A DNA stretch of 64,000 nucleotides from Streptococcus thermophilus. Lineage in GTDB: Bacteria > Actinomycetota > Actinomycetes > Mycobacteriales > Mycobacteriaceae. The translations under genes and the position numbers were made by a program. This document shows positions 7,753-17,105 of the stretch, one piece after another. Under the pieces are notes generated by a model, which did not search any database, was not told the origin of the DNA, and saw only the letters and a program-made list of their open reading frames with translations. The number at the start of each line of letters is the position of its first letter. Position 1 is the first letter of the stretch. The stretch spans positions 2,108,001 to 2,172,000 of the forward strand of contig UYIL01000003.1 in NCBI GenBank assembly GCA_900618065.1, given 5' to 3'.

Positions 7753-8316
7753 GTGAGTATCTCCGCAGTGACCGTGTTCGCTGGGGCGCGCGAGGGCATC
7801 GACCCGGCGATGACGTCCCTCGCGCACGCTTTCGGCACCGCGTTGACGCGCCACGGCATGACGTTGATTTACGGCGGTGGTCGGCTGGGCATGATGGGCG
7901 CTGTCGCTCAGGGGGTCATTGATTCCGGCGGCGCCAGCGTCGGCATTATGCCCGAGCACCTTGCGGCGCACGAGGTGGCGCACACGGGCTTAGGGGAACT
8001 CGTTATCGTCGACACCCTTGCGCAGCGCAAACGCATCATGAGTCAGCGCTGCGACGCGTTCGTCGCACTGCCCGGTGGCGCCGGCACACTCGACGAGCTT
8101 TTCGACGAATGGACCAACCAGCAACTCGGCTTGCACACCAAACCTATCGGCCTGCTCGGCGCTGATTTCTGGCGGCCGTTGACGGACATGATCGATCACA
8201 TGGTGGCCCACGGGTTTGTACGCCAGGAGGACCGCGACAGCCTCGTCGTCGCCGACGACCCAGACGAGTTGCTCGCCGCGCTCGAGCAGTGGACGCCCCA
8301 ACCGCCCCGGTGGTGA
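7753..8316 (+). CDS. LOG-family protein (nucleoside 5'-monophosphate phosphoribohydrolase-like)
   Basis: Rossmann-fold protein of 187 residues. It carries both LOG signatures: 'GGGRLGMMG' in the N-terminal third and 'LPGGAGTLDE' in the centre, the PGGxGTxxE motif that holds the catalytic Glu. Enzymes of this family release ribose phosphate from (cytokinin) nucleotides; many bacterial members are misnamed lysine decarboxylases. The frame stays open through the tRNA-Lys terminator, so the GTG at 7753 is preferred: it starts directly before the conserved first beta strand ('SISAVTVFAGA'). In vivo substrate is unknown. Confidence 0.85.
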   Translation: MSISAVTVFAGAREGIDPAMTSLAHAFGTALTRHGMTLIYGGGRLGMMGAVAQGVIDSGGASVGIMPEHLAAHEVAHTGLGELVIVDTLAQRKRIMSQRCDAFVALPGGAGTLDELFDEWTNQQLGLHTKPIGLLGADFWRPLTDMIDHMVAHGFVRQEDRDSLVVADDPDELLAALEQWTPQPPRW

Positions 8317-8368
8317 TCACAGTGGTGAGACCACCTGCGCGAGAGACGTGCGAGCTAAACTGGCAGCT

Positions 8369-8947
8369 ATGAACCGCGCTCTCGTTGTTGTCGACGTACA
8401 GAATGACTTTTGCCCCGGCGGTGCCCTCGGCACCGCACGCGGTGATGAAGTGGCTGACACGATCGCCGAACACATCGCCGCAACACGCCCAGCTAGCTCG
8501 GAGGCAGGCAGCTACTCCCACATCGTCGCCACCCAGGACTGGCACATTGATCCAGGCAGCCACTTCTCCGAGGATCCGGACTTCGTCGACACGTGGCCGG
8601 TCCACTGCGTCGCGGACTCCGAGGGAGCCGCGCTGCGCGCGCCGATCGCGGATGTTCGCTTCGACGAGTACTTCCGCAAAGGCGAGTACGAGGCGGCCTA
8701 CAGCGGGTTCGAAGGGGCGTCGACAAGCGAGGGCGCGCTACTCGCTGATTGGTTGAAGGCGCGCGATGTCACTGGGATCGATGTTGTCGGCATCGCCACC
8801 GACCACTGCGTGCGCGCCACCGTGCTCGACGGGTTGAAGGAAGGTTTCAGCGTGCGCGTGCTGGTCGACATGTGCTCGCCTGTGGATGACGCACGCGGCG
8901 CCGCCGCCTTCGAGGAGATGCGAAGCGCCGGCGCTGAGCTGGTCTAA
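8369..8947 (+). CDS. pncA: Nicotinamidase
   Basis: Cysteine hydrolase of 192 residues that turns nicotinamide into nicotinate for NAD salvage. The catalytic triad is visible as D9 ('VVVDVQNDF'), K104 ('FRKGEY') and C147 ('TDHCV'), and metal ligands as D57, H59 and H65. Its product feeds PncB (18146-19462) and, further on, NadE (32058-32900), so three NAD salvage steps lie in this window. Enzymes of this type also activate pyrazinamide. The ATG at 8369 directly precedes the conserved N-terminus. The gene follows the LOG gene by 52 bp on the same strand. Confidence 0.94.
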   Translation: MNRALVVVDVQNDFCPGGALGTARGDEVADTIAEHIAATRPASSEAGSYSHIVATQDWHIDPGSHFSEDPDFVDTWPVHCVADSEGAALRAPIADVRFDEYFRKGEYEAAYSGFEGASTSEGALLADWLKARDVTGIDVVGIATDHCVRATVLDGLKEGFSVRVLVDMCSPVDDARGAAAFEEMRSAGAELV

Positions 8948-8968
8948 ACCGACCCGGAAAACGTGAAA

Positions 8969-9004
8969 AGCGCGCCCCGCAACAGATGTTCGCAGGGGCG
9001 CGCT
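8969..9004 (-). terminator. Terminator between pncA and the DUF3618 gene
   Basis: Ten-pair GC stem 'AGCGCGCCCC' with 'GGGGCGCGCT'. The minus-strand flank is T-rich (CTTTTCACGTTTTCC), so it best serves the DUF3618 gene but may stop pncA as well. Confidence 0.7.
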
Positions 9005-9019
9005 CAGCACGAATAAGGG

Positions 9020-9298
9020 CTACTTGCGGTCAGCCAGCAGGCGCTGCAGGTCCTTGAGGTCCTTCTTCTTCTTACGCTTGTTGGCCACGTTGATCACCAC
9101 AACGGCGGCAATAGCGACACCGATGCCGGCGAGAACCTTCTGCACCTTGTCGTCTTTCATCTTGTTCTGCACCTGGGCCTTCGCACTGTTGGCCAGGTTC
9201 TCCGGGCGGGTGCGGTCAGCGATCTCGTCGATCGTCTGGGCCAGGTTGCCGCGGGTGCGCTCGATGTCGCGCTGAATGTCGTTAATGTCGCGTGCCAC
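9020..9298 (-). CDS. DUF3618 small membrane protein
   Basis: 92 residues. An N-terminal amphipathic DUF3618 stretch ('RDINDIQRDIERTRGNLAQT', about residues 2-40) is followed by one transmembrane segment ('GIGVAIAAVVVINVA') and a lysine-rich tail, so it is likely membrane-anchored with a coiled cytoplasmic part. The function of the family is unknown. The GTG at 9298 is preceded by AAGGAG with six bases of spacing, which decides the start over longer options. It is divergent from bcp with a gap of 67 bp. Confidence 0.8.
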   Translation of the reverse strand: MARDINDIQRDIERTRGNLAQTIDEIADRTRPENLANSAKAQVQNKMKDDKVQKVLAGIGVAIAAVVVINVANKRKKKKDLKDLQRLLADRK

Positions 9299-9365
9299 GT
9301 CATACTCCTTTGTGGATAAATTTCTCTCGCCACCACAGTACTGCATCCCAGCTACAGTGGCGGGC

Positions 9366-9839
9366 ATGACTGAAAACACACGCTTGACCCCCGGCGATAA
9401 AGCGCCCAACTTCACCCTGACCAACGACAAGGGCACCACCGTCTCCTTAAGCGACTACGCAGGTCAACGCGTCATTGTCTACTTCTACCCGAAGGCGAAC
9501 ACCCCAGGCTGCACCACCGAGGCCTGCGATTTCTCCGAGAACTTGAGCGAGTTCAACGACGCATCCGTCTCCGTGGTGGGCATCAGCCCCGACACCCCGG
9601 AGCAGCTGGCGGAATTCCGCGCCGACCACGGCCTCGGCTTCGAGTTGCTGTCCGACCCCGACAAGGAAACCATGACCGCCTACGGTGCCTTCGGCGAGAA
9701 AAAGAACTACGGCAAGATCGTCCAGGGGGTTATCCGCTCCACCTTCCTAATCAGCGCCGACGGCACCATCGAATCCGCCCAGTACAACGTCAAAGCCACC
9801 GGCCACGTTGGCCGGTTGCTGCGCGATCTGGACCTCTAG
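9366..9839 (+). CDS. bcp: Thioredoxin-dependent peroxiredoxin (Bcp/PrxQ)
   Basis: Peroxiredoxin of 157 residues that reduces hydroperoxides with electrons from thioredoxin. The Bcp signature 'TPGCTTEAC' gives peroxidatic C49 and resolving C54, five residues apart as in the atypical two-Cys PrxQ type. The ATG at 9366 begins the usual short N-terminus before 'GDKAPNFTL'. A tRNA-Leu gene follows on the same strand. Confidence 0.95.
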   Translation: MTENTRLTPGDKAPNFTLTNDKGTTVSLSDYAGQRVIVYFYPKANTPGCTTEACDFSENLSEFNDASVSVVGISPDTPEQLAEFRADHGLGFELLSDPDKETMTAYGAFGEKKNYGKIVQGVIRSTFLISADGTIESAQYNVKATGHVGRLLRDLDL

Positions 9840-9924
9840 CTTTCGCCGCGAACGGCGCGCCCTGTACACTGTGAACCGCTTCGCGCTGCGGGCTACCGCT
9901 CTAACGCTGCCCGCGCGAGGCTAG

Positions 9925-10009
<85 letters not shown>

Positions 10010-10060
10010 CTGTTTCCCGATGCTTTTGGCACGCTCAGGACGGTTGATAGACTTTTCCAC

Positions 10061-10555
10061 GTGACCGATCCAGCGCCGGGCCCTTCTGATAGCCCCGAAG
10101 AACAGCCAAAACGCGACCATGTGCGCGTCAAGGCGTGGCACGTGCTGCTGCTCATCGCCGCCGTGATCGTCTCGCTGATGCTGGCTAACTGGCAGTGGTC
10201 GCGCTACACCTCCGGAACCGGTTCGCTACAGAACCTCGGGTACGCGCTGCAGTGGCCCATGTTCGGCCTTTTTCTCATCTTCATTTACCGCGCAGGCATG
10301 AGGATGGAAAACGAGAAGATCGATGCTGAAAACTCGGGCGACCGTATGCAAGCGCTTTACGACGCCGACACAGCCACCTTCGGCGCCTCCTCCCCCACCC
10401 CGACCGCAGCCGATGGTGCCTCCGAGTCCCACGGCACGACCACCGTGAAGTCCGACGAGGAGCTCCTCGAGGATTTCCTGCCGGAACGCCCCGAGCTCGA
10501 CATTGACGAGTTCAATGCCCTGAACACCCCGCGCCGCCGCCAGCACGACCAGTGA
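10061..10555 (+). CDS. Hypothetical membrane protein
   Basis: 164 residues. Two hydrophobic segments lie near residues 25-45 ('VLLLIAAVIVSLMLANW') and 62-82 ('PMFGLFLIFIYRAG'), with a Ser/Thr/Glu-rich cytoplasmic tail. I do not recognise a named family, though short two-helix proteins like this are common in Corynebacteriales. The GTG at 10061 is chosen because earlier in-frame codons lie in the tRNA-Leu gene. It is followed after 31 bp by the DUF3817 gene, which has an AAAGGAG site, so the two probably form an operon. Confidence 0.7.
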   Translation: MTDPAPGPSDSPEEQPKRDHVRVKAWHVLLLIAAVIVSLMLANWQWSRYTSGTGSLQNLGYALQWPMFGLFLIFIYRAGMRMENEKIDAENSGDRMQALYDADTATFGASSPTPTAADGASESHGTTTVKSDEELLEDFLPERPELDIDEFNALNTPRRRQHDQ

Positions 10556-10586
10556 CACCCAATCACAAAAGGAGAAACCACACGCC

Positions 10587-10982
10587 ATGACAACGCCCGA
10601 CCGCCAGCCCACTCCGCAAGCACAGCCCGCCGAACCAGCGCAGCCCCGCGTCCACCCTGAGCGCCAGCGCCGCGTGAAAACGGCGCTGAACCTCTTCTCC
10701 GCCGCCGCGTGGGTCACCGGTGTCATGCTGCTGCTCCTGTGCGCCCGCATGATCATGGAGTACGGGCTGAATATGGATGTCAGCGCACTGAACTGGGTGG
10801 CCATCGGCCACGGCTGGATGTACGCCCTGTTCCTGCTGGCCACCCTTAACCTGGGCATGAAGGCGCGGTGGTCGGTGCAAACCTGGCTCGTCACTGCGCT
10901 GGCCGGTGTGGTGCCGTTCCTCTCCTTCTTCGTGGAGCACTGGCGCCGCAAAGAGGTCTCGGCTGAATTCGCTTTGGCGTAG
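10587..10982 (+). CDS. DUF3817 membrane protein
   Basis: 131 residues. A Pro/Gln-rich N-terminus precedes three hydrophobic segments with the conserved 'GHGWMYALFLL' and a C-terminal 'FVEHWRRKE', which match DUF3817, an actinobacterial family of unknown function. 'AAAGGAGAAACC' lies before the ATG. Co-transcribed with the upstream two-helix membrane protein; a terminator follows. Confidence 0.8.
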   Translation: MTTPDRQPTPQAQPAEPAQPRVHPERQRRVKTALNLFSAAAWVTGVMLLLLCARMIMEYGLNMDVSALNWVAIGHGWMYALFLLATLNLGMKARWSVQTWLVTALAGVVPFLSFFVEHWRRKEVSAEFALA

Positions 10983-11022
10983 TGGCTCTGGTTGGGTGCA
11001 CCGAGTCTCCCACAGAAACGCG

Positions 11023-11050
11023 AAAGGACCGGTTTTCCAACCGGTCCTTT
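11023..11050. terminator. Bidirectional terminator
   Basis: Perfect ten-pair stem 'AAAGGACCGG' / 'CCGGTCCTTT' with an eight-base loop, between convergent genes; A/T tails on both sides suit both strands. Confidence 0.85.
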
Positions 11051-11071
11051 TCCGTGTGCTGGTAGTCGGCG

Positions 11072-11449
11072 CTATTCGCCAACCTTGGTCAGCACGAGGA
11101 TGTCCTTGGCGTCGCCGCCGTCCGGGGTGAGGGTGAGCGAGTTCTCGGTCTGCTCGGTCTTGTACTTCAGGTCTTTGCCGGTGATGACATCGGCAAGTTT
11201 GAGGTCGTCTCCGTTGACCTCGCAGCGGGCGGTATCAGACTCGCCGGTGTCCGGGTTGGTGACCATCCACTCACAGTCGCCACCGTTGATCTTCAGCGTC
11301 ACATCGCCAGCTGCGACACCGGTCTCTGCATCTTGGCCGGTGCCTTCCCAGGTGCCGTCCATGGAGTTGCCGCAGGCAACGAGCAAACCGGCGGACATAA
11401 CGGTTGCACCTGCAAGTGCGAGTGCCTTCTTCGCGGACTGAACAGTCAT
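11072..11449 (-). CDS. Small lipoprotein
   Basis: 125 residues with a type II signal peptide ('GLLVAC', lipidated Cys26) and an acidic beta-rich domain with two further cysteines. I do not recognise a defined family; similar small lipoproteins are common in corynebacteria. A 'GGAGG' site sits before the ATG. It is convergent with the DUF3817 gene and lies 69 bp downstream of rdgB on the same strand. Confidence 0.8.
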   Translation of the reverse strand: MTVQSAKKALALAGATVMSAGLLVACGNSMDGTWEGTGQDAETGVAAGDVTLKINGGDCEWMVTNPDTGESDTARCEVNGDDLKLADVITGKDLKYKTEQTENSLTLTPDGGDAKDILVLTKVGE

Positions 11450-11518
11450 TTTTGTGATTCCTCCAATGAGATCGATAAGCGTTTAGTAATTCGACCCTAC
11501 CAGTGAGACGCTGCGAAG

Positions 11519-12139
11519 CTAACGCAGCGCCGCAATGCGTGGCGCGAGCTCACGCAGCGCCTTGCCGCGATGGGAGCGGGCGTTCTTTTCCTCGGTGGTG
11601 AGCTCCGCCGACGAGCGGCCGCCGGCATCCGCGGGTTGAAAAATCGGATCATAGCCGAATCCGTTGGTGCCGCGGGGAGCCCGCAACAGGGTGCCTTCCC
11701 AGCGCCCCTCTGCGGTGACCTCGGAACCGCCGGGCACGACGAGTGCGCAGCAGGACACGAACGCCGCACCGCGGTGCTCGTCGGGGATGTCGATAAGTTG
11801 TGCCAGCAGCAAGTCGTTGTTGGCTTGGTCGTCGCCGTGGCCACCCGACCAACGGGCGGAGAGTACACCGGGCATCCCGTTGAGGGCCTCGACGGCGAGG
11901 CCAGAGTCGTCGGCCACGCAGGGCAGACCGGTAGCGGCGGCCCCGGCGCGGGCTTTAATCAGCGCGTTCTCGGCGAACGTCAGCCCCGTCTCGGCGGGTT
12001 CGGGGTAAGCGTCCACGTCGCGCAAGGAGACGAGCTCGACGCCGGAGATGTCGAGCTCAGAGAGAACAGTCTCGAGCTCCACAAGCTTTTTCGCGTTGCC
12101 GGAAGCGACCAAGACACGCACAGGATTGGGGCTTACCAC
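11519..12139 (-). CDS. rdgB: Non-canonical purine NTP pyrophosphatase
   Basis: HAM1/RdgB-type pyrophosphatase of 206 residues that hydrolyses dITP and XTP to monophosphates and so keeps deaminated purines out of DNA. The family motifs 'VASGNAKKL' (N-terminus), 'VADDSGLAV' and '[11 protein letters not shown]' (C-terminal third) are present. The GTG at 12139 overlaps the end of rph by seven bases, indicating translational coupling. It closes the murI-MBL-rph-rdgB unit, a common actinobacterial order. Confidence 0.95.
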   Translation of the reverse strand: MVSPNPVRVLVASGNAKKLVELETVLSELDISGVELVSLRDVDAYPEPAETGLTFAENALIKARAGAAATGLPCVADDSGLAVEALNGMPGVLSARWSGGHGDDQANNDLLLAQLIDIPDEHRGAAFVSCCALVVPGGSEVTAEGRWEGTLLRAPRGTNGFGYDPIFQPADAGGRSSAELTTEEKNARSHRGKALRELAPRIAALR

Positions 12140-12864
12140 CCGAGGGCTGCCTTCTGTGCGTCGAAAAGTTCGCGGCAGCCCTTCTCAGCGGCGTCGAGCA
12201 TCAAACCGAGCTGTTCACGGCCGAAGAGTCCGTGCTCGCCCGTGCCCTGCACCTCGACGAAATCGCCCGAGTCTGTCATGACCACATTCAGATCGACCTC
12301 TGCACGTGAGTCCTCTTCGTAGGGCAGGTCAAGGCAGACTTGGCCGTCGACAATGCCGACAGACACCGCTGCAACGGGATCGAGCAGCGGCTCACCAGGA
12401 ACAACGCCTTGTTCCTTGAGGTAACCGATGGCGTCTGCGAGCGCGACATACGCGCCAGTGATCGAGGCAGTGCGGGTGCCGCCGTCAGCCTGCAGGACAT
12501 CGCAGTCGAGCTGGATCGTGTTCTCCCCCAGCGCCGTGAGATCCACAGCGGCACGCAACGAGCGGCCCACCAGACGCGAGATTTCATGCGTGCGGCCCTT
12601 GACCTTGCCCTTCATCGACTCGCGCGGCATGCGGTCATGGGTGGCGGCCGGAAGCATCGCGTACTCGGCGGTCAGCCAACCTTCACCGGAGTCTTTCTTG
12701 AACCGCGGCACGCCTTCTTCGGCAGAGGCAGTGCACATGACGCGGGTATTGCCGAATTCGACGAGCACGCTGCCCGCCGGGTTCGTGGTGAATCCGCGGG
12801 TGGTGCGCACGGGGCGCATTTCGTCCAGGGCGCGGCCGTCGGCACGCAAAAAAGCTTCAGTCAT
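12133..12864 (-). CDS. rph: Ribonuclease PH
   Basis: Phosphorolytic 3' exoribonuclease of 243 residues that trims tRNA 3' ends. '[18 protein letters not shown]' is the standard N-terminus, and '[17 protein letters not shown]' holds the conserved active-site region. ATG at 12864; longer in-frame starts lie within the metallo-hydrolase gene. The gap to that gene is 10 bp and rdgB overlaps the other end, so they share one transcript. Confidence 0.96.
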   Translation of the reverse strand: MTEAFLRADGRALDEMRPVRTTRGFTTNPAGSVLVEFGNTRVMCTASAEEGVPRFKKDSGEGWLTAEYAMLPAATHDRMPRESMKGKVKGRTHEISRLVGRSLRAAVDLTALGENTIQLDCDVLQADGGTRTASITGAYVALADAIGYLKEQGVVPGEPLLDPVAAVSVGIVDGQVCLDLPYEEDSRAEVDLNVVMTDSGDFVEVQGTGEHGLFGREQLGLMLDAAEKGCRELFDAQKAALGW

Positions 12865-12874
12865 GCCCACGAGC

Positions 12875-13651
12875 CTACAACTCGTAGACTGCCTTAGCTT
12901 CGCCGAGCACGATCTCGCCGTCGAACTCCGTGCGCGCGGCTTCCAGAGTGGCCTCCTTGTCCGACCACGGTTGAATGTGCACGAGCACAAGCTTTTCGAC
13001 GCCTGCCTCACGCGCAATCACACCCGCTTCCTGCCCCGACATGTGCATGCCCTCAGGGGTGCCGTCGCCCTTGTACGGGCCCCACGCGGCTTCGCAGAGG
13101 AAGAGGTTGGCGTTACGCGCGGCGTCGATAAGCGTGGGTGTGTAACAAGAATCGCCGGAGAAGCAGATGACCTTGCCTGAATCGCGGTGCTCCACGCGCA
13201 GCGCGTGCGATTCCGCAGCCGGGTGAACGACAGGGTACGGCGTGACCGTCACGGCATCGATGTCGACCGGTTTGCCCGACACCCACGCCTGGAAATCGAA
13301 CGTGTCCGACAGATCCGCAATATCATCCGGGCCGTCGGAGCACATCCGGCCGATATGCTCCGGGGTGTAGCTGGGCCCGCACAGCTTGTGGCGCCGCTGA
13401 GCCGGCGCCGTCGGGTGGTAGCGGCGCCACACGCACAGCGAAGCCGAATCGGAGCAGTGGTCCGCGTGCAGGTGGCTAAACAGCACGTGCGCGTTAGACG
13501 GGTCAGCGACTTCCTGCATCGCAGCCAACGCGCCCGGCCCGAAATCCATGAGAATGCCCGGATCACCCTCACCTGTCTCAATCAGGTAAGAGGACCCGGG
13601 GTTGCCCGGCGCCGCCAACGACCCCGTGCACCCAAGCACTGTCAGTTTCAT
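12875..13651 (-). CDS. MBL-fold metallo-hydrolase (cyclic-phosphodiesterase-like)
   Basis: Metallo-beta-lactamase-fold hydrolase of 258 residues. The metal motif 'SHLHADHC' (HxHxDH) and further ligands in 'FSGDSCYTP' and near the C-terminus ('VLVHIQPW') are visible. It resembles RNase Z and cyclic-nucleotide phosphodiesterase relatives and sits in the conserved murI-rph-rdgB context, where actinobacteria commonly carry this gene. The substrate is not known. ATG at 13651, with 'TAACAG' seven bases upstream, could also start a leaderless transcript. Confidence 0.85.
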   Translation of the reverse strand: MKLTVLGCTGSLAAPGNPGSSYLIETGEGDPGILMDFGPGALAAMQEVADPSNAHVLFSHLHADHCSDSASLCVWRRYHPTAPAQRRHKLCGPSYTPEHIGRMCSDGPDDIADLSDTFDFQAWVSGKPVDIDAVTVTPYPVVHPAAESHALRVEHRDSGKVICFSGDSCYTPTLIDAARNANLFLCEAAWGPYKGDGTPEGMHMSGQEAGVIAREAGVEKLVLVHIQPWSDKEATLEAARTEFDGEIVLGEAKAVYEL

Positions 13652-13703
13652 GACATTACTGTTACATGAACCTGAGGGAAAGGTTAAGCCAGAGAGCGGA
13701 AGA

Positions 13704-14546
13704 TCACGCATGGTTTTCCTCTGAGACACCCGCCACAGCCGCACCCGCAGCAGGGCCGAGGAAGCGCGGACCAAGACGGTTGAACGGTTCCGGATCACCG
13801 GTGGATTCGAACGTGCGAACGGGCTCGTGGTCAACATCGGCGAACATGTCGCGCTCAGTCAGGATGCGCAGGACATCCTTAGCTGTCTCCTCCGCGGAAG
13901 AGACGAGAGTGACATTGTCCCCGATTGCCAACTGGATCACGCCTGACAGCAGCGGGTAGTGGGTGCAACCCAGCACGAGCGTGTCCACACCCGCAGCCTG
14001 CAACGGCTCCACATAGCCTTGCGCCGCGCCGAGGACCTGGCGGCCGTGGGTGATGCCCGCTTCCACGAACTCGACGAAGGCGGGGCAGGCCGCCGCTGTC
14101 GCCTCAATACCAGGAGCTAGGGAAAAAAGATCCTGGTAGACACCGGAGCGGATAGTGGCCTGAGTGCCAATGACACCGACTTTGCCGTTGCGCGTTGTCG
14201 CCACAGCGCGGCGCACGGCGGGTTTGATCACCTCGATGACGGGGACGCTGTAGCGTTCACGTGCGTCATGGAGGAAGGCGGCGGAGGCGGTATTGCACGC
14301 GATGACGATCATCTTGCAGCCCCGCTCCACCAGGTCGTCCGCGATCGCCATGGCGTGGCCGCGAACCTCAGCGAGCGGCTTCGGGCCATATGGCCCGTTC
14401 GCGCCGTCGCCGATATACATGACCGACTCCCCCGGCAGCTGATCCATCACAGAACGTGCGACAGTCAAACCGCCGAAACCTGAGTCGAAAATGCCGATGG
14501 GGGCGTTGTTAGCGCCCCCATCGAGGCTGTCACCGCTGTCAATCAT
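13704..14546 (-). CDS. murI: Glutamate racemase
   Basis: Makes D-glutamate for peptidoglycan. 280 residues. Motifs '[12 protein letters not shown]' (with D21), 'ACNTAS' (C84) and 'GCTHYP' (C194) give the two catalytic cysteines. First gene of the murI-MBL-rph-rdgB unit (gap of 52 bp to the MBL gene) and 38 bp downstream of the MarR gene. Works upstream of MurA (54866-56122), the first committed step of the same wall pathway. Confidence 0.95.
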   Translation of the reverse strand: MIDSGDSLDGGANNAPIGIFDSGFGGLTVARSVMDQLPGESVMYIGDGANGPYGPKPLAEVRGHAMAIADDLVERGCKMIVIACNTASAAFLHDARERYSVPVIEVIKPAVRRAVATTRNGKVGVIGTQATIRSGVYQDLFSLAPGIEATAAACPAFVEFVEAGITHGRQVLGAAQGYVEPLQAAGVDTLVLGCTHYPLLSGVIQLAIGDNVTLVSSAEETAKDVLRILTERDMFADVDHEPVRTFESTGDPEPFNRLGPRFLGPAAGAAVAGVSEENHA

Positions 14547-14584
14547 GGTTGCACAGTGTAGTGATAGCCAGAACAGAACTTTGT

Positions 14585-15118
14585 TTACGCGGCGTCGAGT
14601 CCAGAGGACTCGCCAACCAGACGGGAGTCAGCCACGACCGCACGTGCCGGCTCCGCCAGAGCTGCGGCCATCTTCGCCAGAGCGGAAGAGACGGCCTCCA
14701 TCTCATAGTCCGTCAGGTTGTCGAACATGATGCGACGCATCTCACCAACGTGGCCTGGCAGACCAGCGTCCACAGTCTTCGCACCAGCAGCGGTGAGGGT
14801 GGCGAAGGTGGAGCGGCCGTCGTTCGGGTCCGGAGTGCGGGAGACCAGGCCCTTCTTCTCCAGGCGTGTGACAACGCGCGAGAGGTGAGAAAGGGACATC
14901 ATCGTTGCATCCGCCAGCTCCGTCATGCGCAGAGACTTCTTCGGAGCCTTTGCAACGTTGAGGAGAGCCTGAAATTCGAAGTAGGTGACACCCGCGTCAC
15001 GCTTGAGCTGTGCGTCCAGCGTCGACGGCAGTTTCATGTGGCAGGCCCATACGCGCGTCCAGGTCTCAGCCTCGTGCGCGGAAAGTCGTGTGTTCAAGTT
15101 CGCGTCCGTGTTTCCCAT
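14585..15118 (-). CDS. MarR-family transcriptional regulator
   Basis: 177 residues, MarR length. A winged helix-turn-helix lies around residues 60-105 ('[20 protein letters not shown]', then the beta-wing 'PNDGRST'). ATG at 15118 has no Shine-Dalgarno sequence but is preceded seven bases away by 'TATATT', so it is probably leaderless. A half-palindrome (CTTA-N8-TAAG) over that -10 box suggests autorepression. Target genes and ligand are unknown. Confidence 0.88.
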   Translation of the reverse strand: MGNTDANLNTRLSAHEAETWTRVWACHMKLPSTLDAQLKRDAGVTYFEFQALLNVAKAPKKSLRMTELADATMMSLSHLSRVVTRLEKKGLVSRTPDPNDGRSTFATLTAAGAKTVDAGLPGHVGEMRRIMFDNLTDYEMEAVSSALAKMAAALAEPARAVVADSRLVGESSGLDAA

Positions 15119-15122
15119 AAGG

Positions 15123-15138
15123 CTTAATATAATCTAAG
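15123..15138. promoter_or_regulatory. Putative MarR autoregulatory operator over the -10 box
   Basis: 'CTTAATATAATCTAAG' has CTTA/TAAG half-sites spaced by eight bases and includes the minus-strand -10 'TATATT'. The position would allow the MarR protein to block its own transcription. Confidence 0.4.
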
Positions 15139-15324
15139 ACCTAAGAAGTTCATGTGCTGACACAGAAAATATTTCTTTCGCATGCACCGAAAGCGCAGTG
15201 AACAGGACTTTTCCTCAGAAAATTTTCTGAAAATCTGAATTTAATCTGATTTCCCTGTCCAGAATCAAACAATCAACGTGCAAGCAATACGGGTTCACCC
15301 ACAGGGTTCACAGGTTCAGTGCCC

Positions 15325-16083
15325 TCAGCGCGCTTGGCGGCGGGCTTGCTTGTGCGCTTTGCGGGACTGCTTCCTGGCCTGCAGTTCTGGCGGATCATCG
15401 GAGGTAATCAGCACCCCGGCGGCAACGCCACCGAGACCGCCAAAGAGGTGAGCCTGCCAGCTAATCCCGTCTTGTATAGGCAACACACCCCAGATAAATC
15501 CTGAGTACATTAAACCGAGGACAGCTGCGATAGCGATCTGGCTGCCCGAACGGTTGAAGAACCCGCGCACTAAGAGGTAGCCCAGCCAGCCATACACGAG
15601 CATGGAGGCACCGATATGATTCGTGCCCAACCCGCCGAGAATCCACGTCCCGATCCCGCCGACTAGCACGACGAAGGCCGTGACCTCCCAAAACACCCGG
15701 TGGCCAGAGTATCCGATCAGGAACGCGAAGATTGCACCGGGGATCGTGTTGGACATCAAGTGCTCGAAGTTCGCGTGCAGGATCGGCGACGTGAGAATGT
15801 GCGGCAGCGACGAAGGGTCTAATGGGTGAATGCCGTAGTACGTCAGACCTCCACCGAAGACGACCACGTTGACAATGTGCACCGCCCAAATGAGCACCAC
15901 ATACCCGATGGCATAGGTGAAGCCCATCCGCGTCTGCTGGCCGCGGGACCGGTACGGGCTCGTCTGCTGGGAGGGCACAACAGAGCCGCCGCCGACACCG
16001 GCAGCACCGGGTTGACCGGCATAGCGGTTGAAGCCGGGGGTGGGGCCCTGGCCAGGGCGCGGGGAAAAGTATGGATTGCTCAT
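15325..16083 (-). CDS. Rhomboid-family intramembrane serine protease
   Basis: 252 residues. A Gly/Pro-rich cytoplasmic N-terminus (1-50) is followed by six or so membrane segments. The catalytic Ser is S160 in 'HIGASML' and His is H212 in 'WQAHLFGGLGG'; 'HANFEHLMSN' supplies the conserved oxyanion-side His and Asn. All key residues are present, so it is likely active. ATG at 16083; a longer frame would overlap the preceding gene. Downstream of the P1 peptidase gene by 13 bp. A basic C-terminal tail ('RKQSRKAHKQARRQAR') is unusual. Confidence 0.9.
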   Translation of the reverse strand: MSNPYFSPRPGQGPTPGFNRYAGQPGAAGVGGGSVVPSQQTSPYRSRGQQTRMGFTYAIGYVVLIWAVHIVNVVVFGGGLTYYGIHPLDPSSLPHILTSPILHANFEHLMSNTIPGAIFAFLIGYSGHRVFWEVTAFVVLVGGIGTWILGGLGTNHIGASMLVYGWLGYLLVRGFFNRSGSQIAIAAVLGLMYSGFIWGVLPIQDGISWQAHLFGGLGGVAAGVLITSDDPPELQARKQSRKAHKQARRQAR

Positions 16084-16096
16084 GGTGCGGCCAAGC

Positions 16097-17101
16097 TTAG
16101 GCGATCTCACGCCAGGCAGCGACACCGAATCCAGGTTCAGCGGCGGCGACACCAGTGACTATCGCGGCCTCAATGCACCGCGCGGACGCGTCGCACAAGG
16201 CGTAATAGAGCTCTGGGTCGTCTGCGGCGGATGCTGATCCTTTGTAAGCGTCAGGCTCAGCGGTGGAGACAGCGAAAAGCGTGTCGCCATCGAGGGGCGA
16301 GTGCGAGGGTCGCACGGCTCGAGCAATACCGTCATGGCCCGTCATCGCGAGCCGCTCGAGCTTATCGACGCCCACCGGGCAGTCCGTCGCTACCACCCCG
16401 ATCGTGGTATTCAGCTTCGGCTGGGGGCGTTGGAGCGTTGCAAAGGTCTCCAGGTCCACTGCGGGGCGCAAGGGGTCGCCGAAGAAACGGCCGGTGGCTG
16501 GGTCGATCACACTGCCGAGCGGGTTGGCCACGACAGCGGCTGCCACCGTGAAGTCCCCCACGCGTGTTTGTGCGACACCGAACCCGCCGCGGAGAACTCC
16601 AGCCGTCGCGCCGCAACCCGCGCCGACGGAACCGACAAAACCGCTGGCACCAGTGGAACCGCCTGAGCCCACAACACTTCCCGCATCGAGAGCCGCACGC
16701 ACCGCGGCAGCGCCGTCTTCGGGGCCGGGCCGGTGATCGGGGTCGCCGATGATGAGGTCGAAGATGACGGCCGCAGGCACAATCGGCACCCGCGGGCCCG
16801 GGTTTCCTTCACCGAAGACGGCGAAACCTAGGCCGCGGGATTCCAGCTCCCGCATTGCGCCGTCGGCCGCCGCCAGACCGAAGGCGGAACCGCCGGCCAG
16901 CACGATCGCATTCACACGCTCCACTGTGTTGTGGGGTTTAAGCAGGTCGGTCTCCCGTGTCCCGGGCCCGCCACCGCGCTGGTCGACGGCTGCCACCATG
17001 CCGGCAGCAGACGTGGAGACGAGCGCCGTCACTCCCGTATCGCCTAATGATTGGTGGCCCAGGGCTAATCCGGGGAGGGAGAAATCGTCGATAAGCTCCA
17101 T
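16097..17101 (-). CDS. P1-family (DmpA/NylC-like) peptidase
   Basis: N-terminal-nucleophile hydrolase of 334 residues. 'LNTTIGVVATD' in the C-terminal half matches the self-cleavage site of NylC-type enzymes, which split between Asn and Thr to expose the catalytic Thr. The Gly-rich core ('GGSAFGLAAADG') also fits. Known relatives cleave beta-amino peptides or nylon oligomers; the natural substrate in corynebacteria is unknown. It starts four bases after the DUF2017 gene and is followed closely by the rhomboid gene. Confidence 0.85.
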   Translation of the reverse strand: MELIDDFSLPGLALGHQSLGDTGVTALVSTSAAGMVAAVDQRGGGPGTRETDLLKPHNTVERVNAIVLAGGSAFGLAAADGAMRELESRGLGFAVFGEGNPGPRVPIVPAAVIFDLIIGDPDHRPGPEDGAAAVRAALDAGSVVGSGGSTGASGFVGSVGAGCGATAGVLRGGFGVAQTRVGDFTVAAAVVANPLGSVIDPATGRFFGDPLRPAVDLETFATLQRPQPKLNTTIGVVATDCPVGVDKLERLAMTGHDGIARAVRPSHSPLDGDTLFAVSTAEPDAYKGSASAADDPELYYALCDASARCIEAAIVTGVAAAEPGFGVAAWREIA

Positions 17102-17105
17102 GCGC

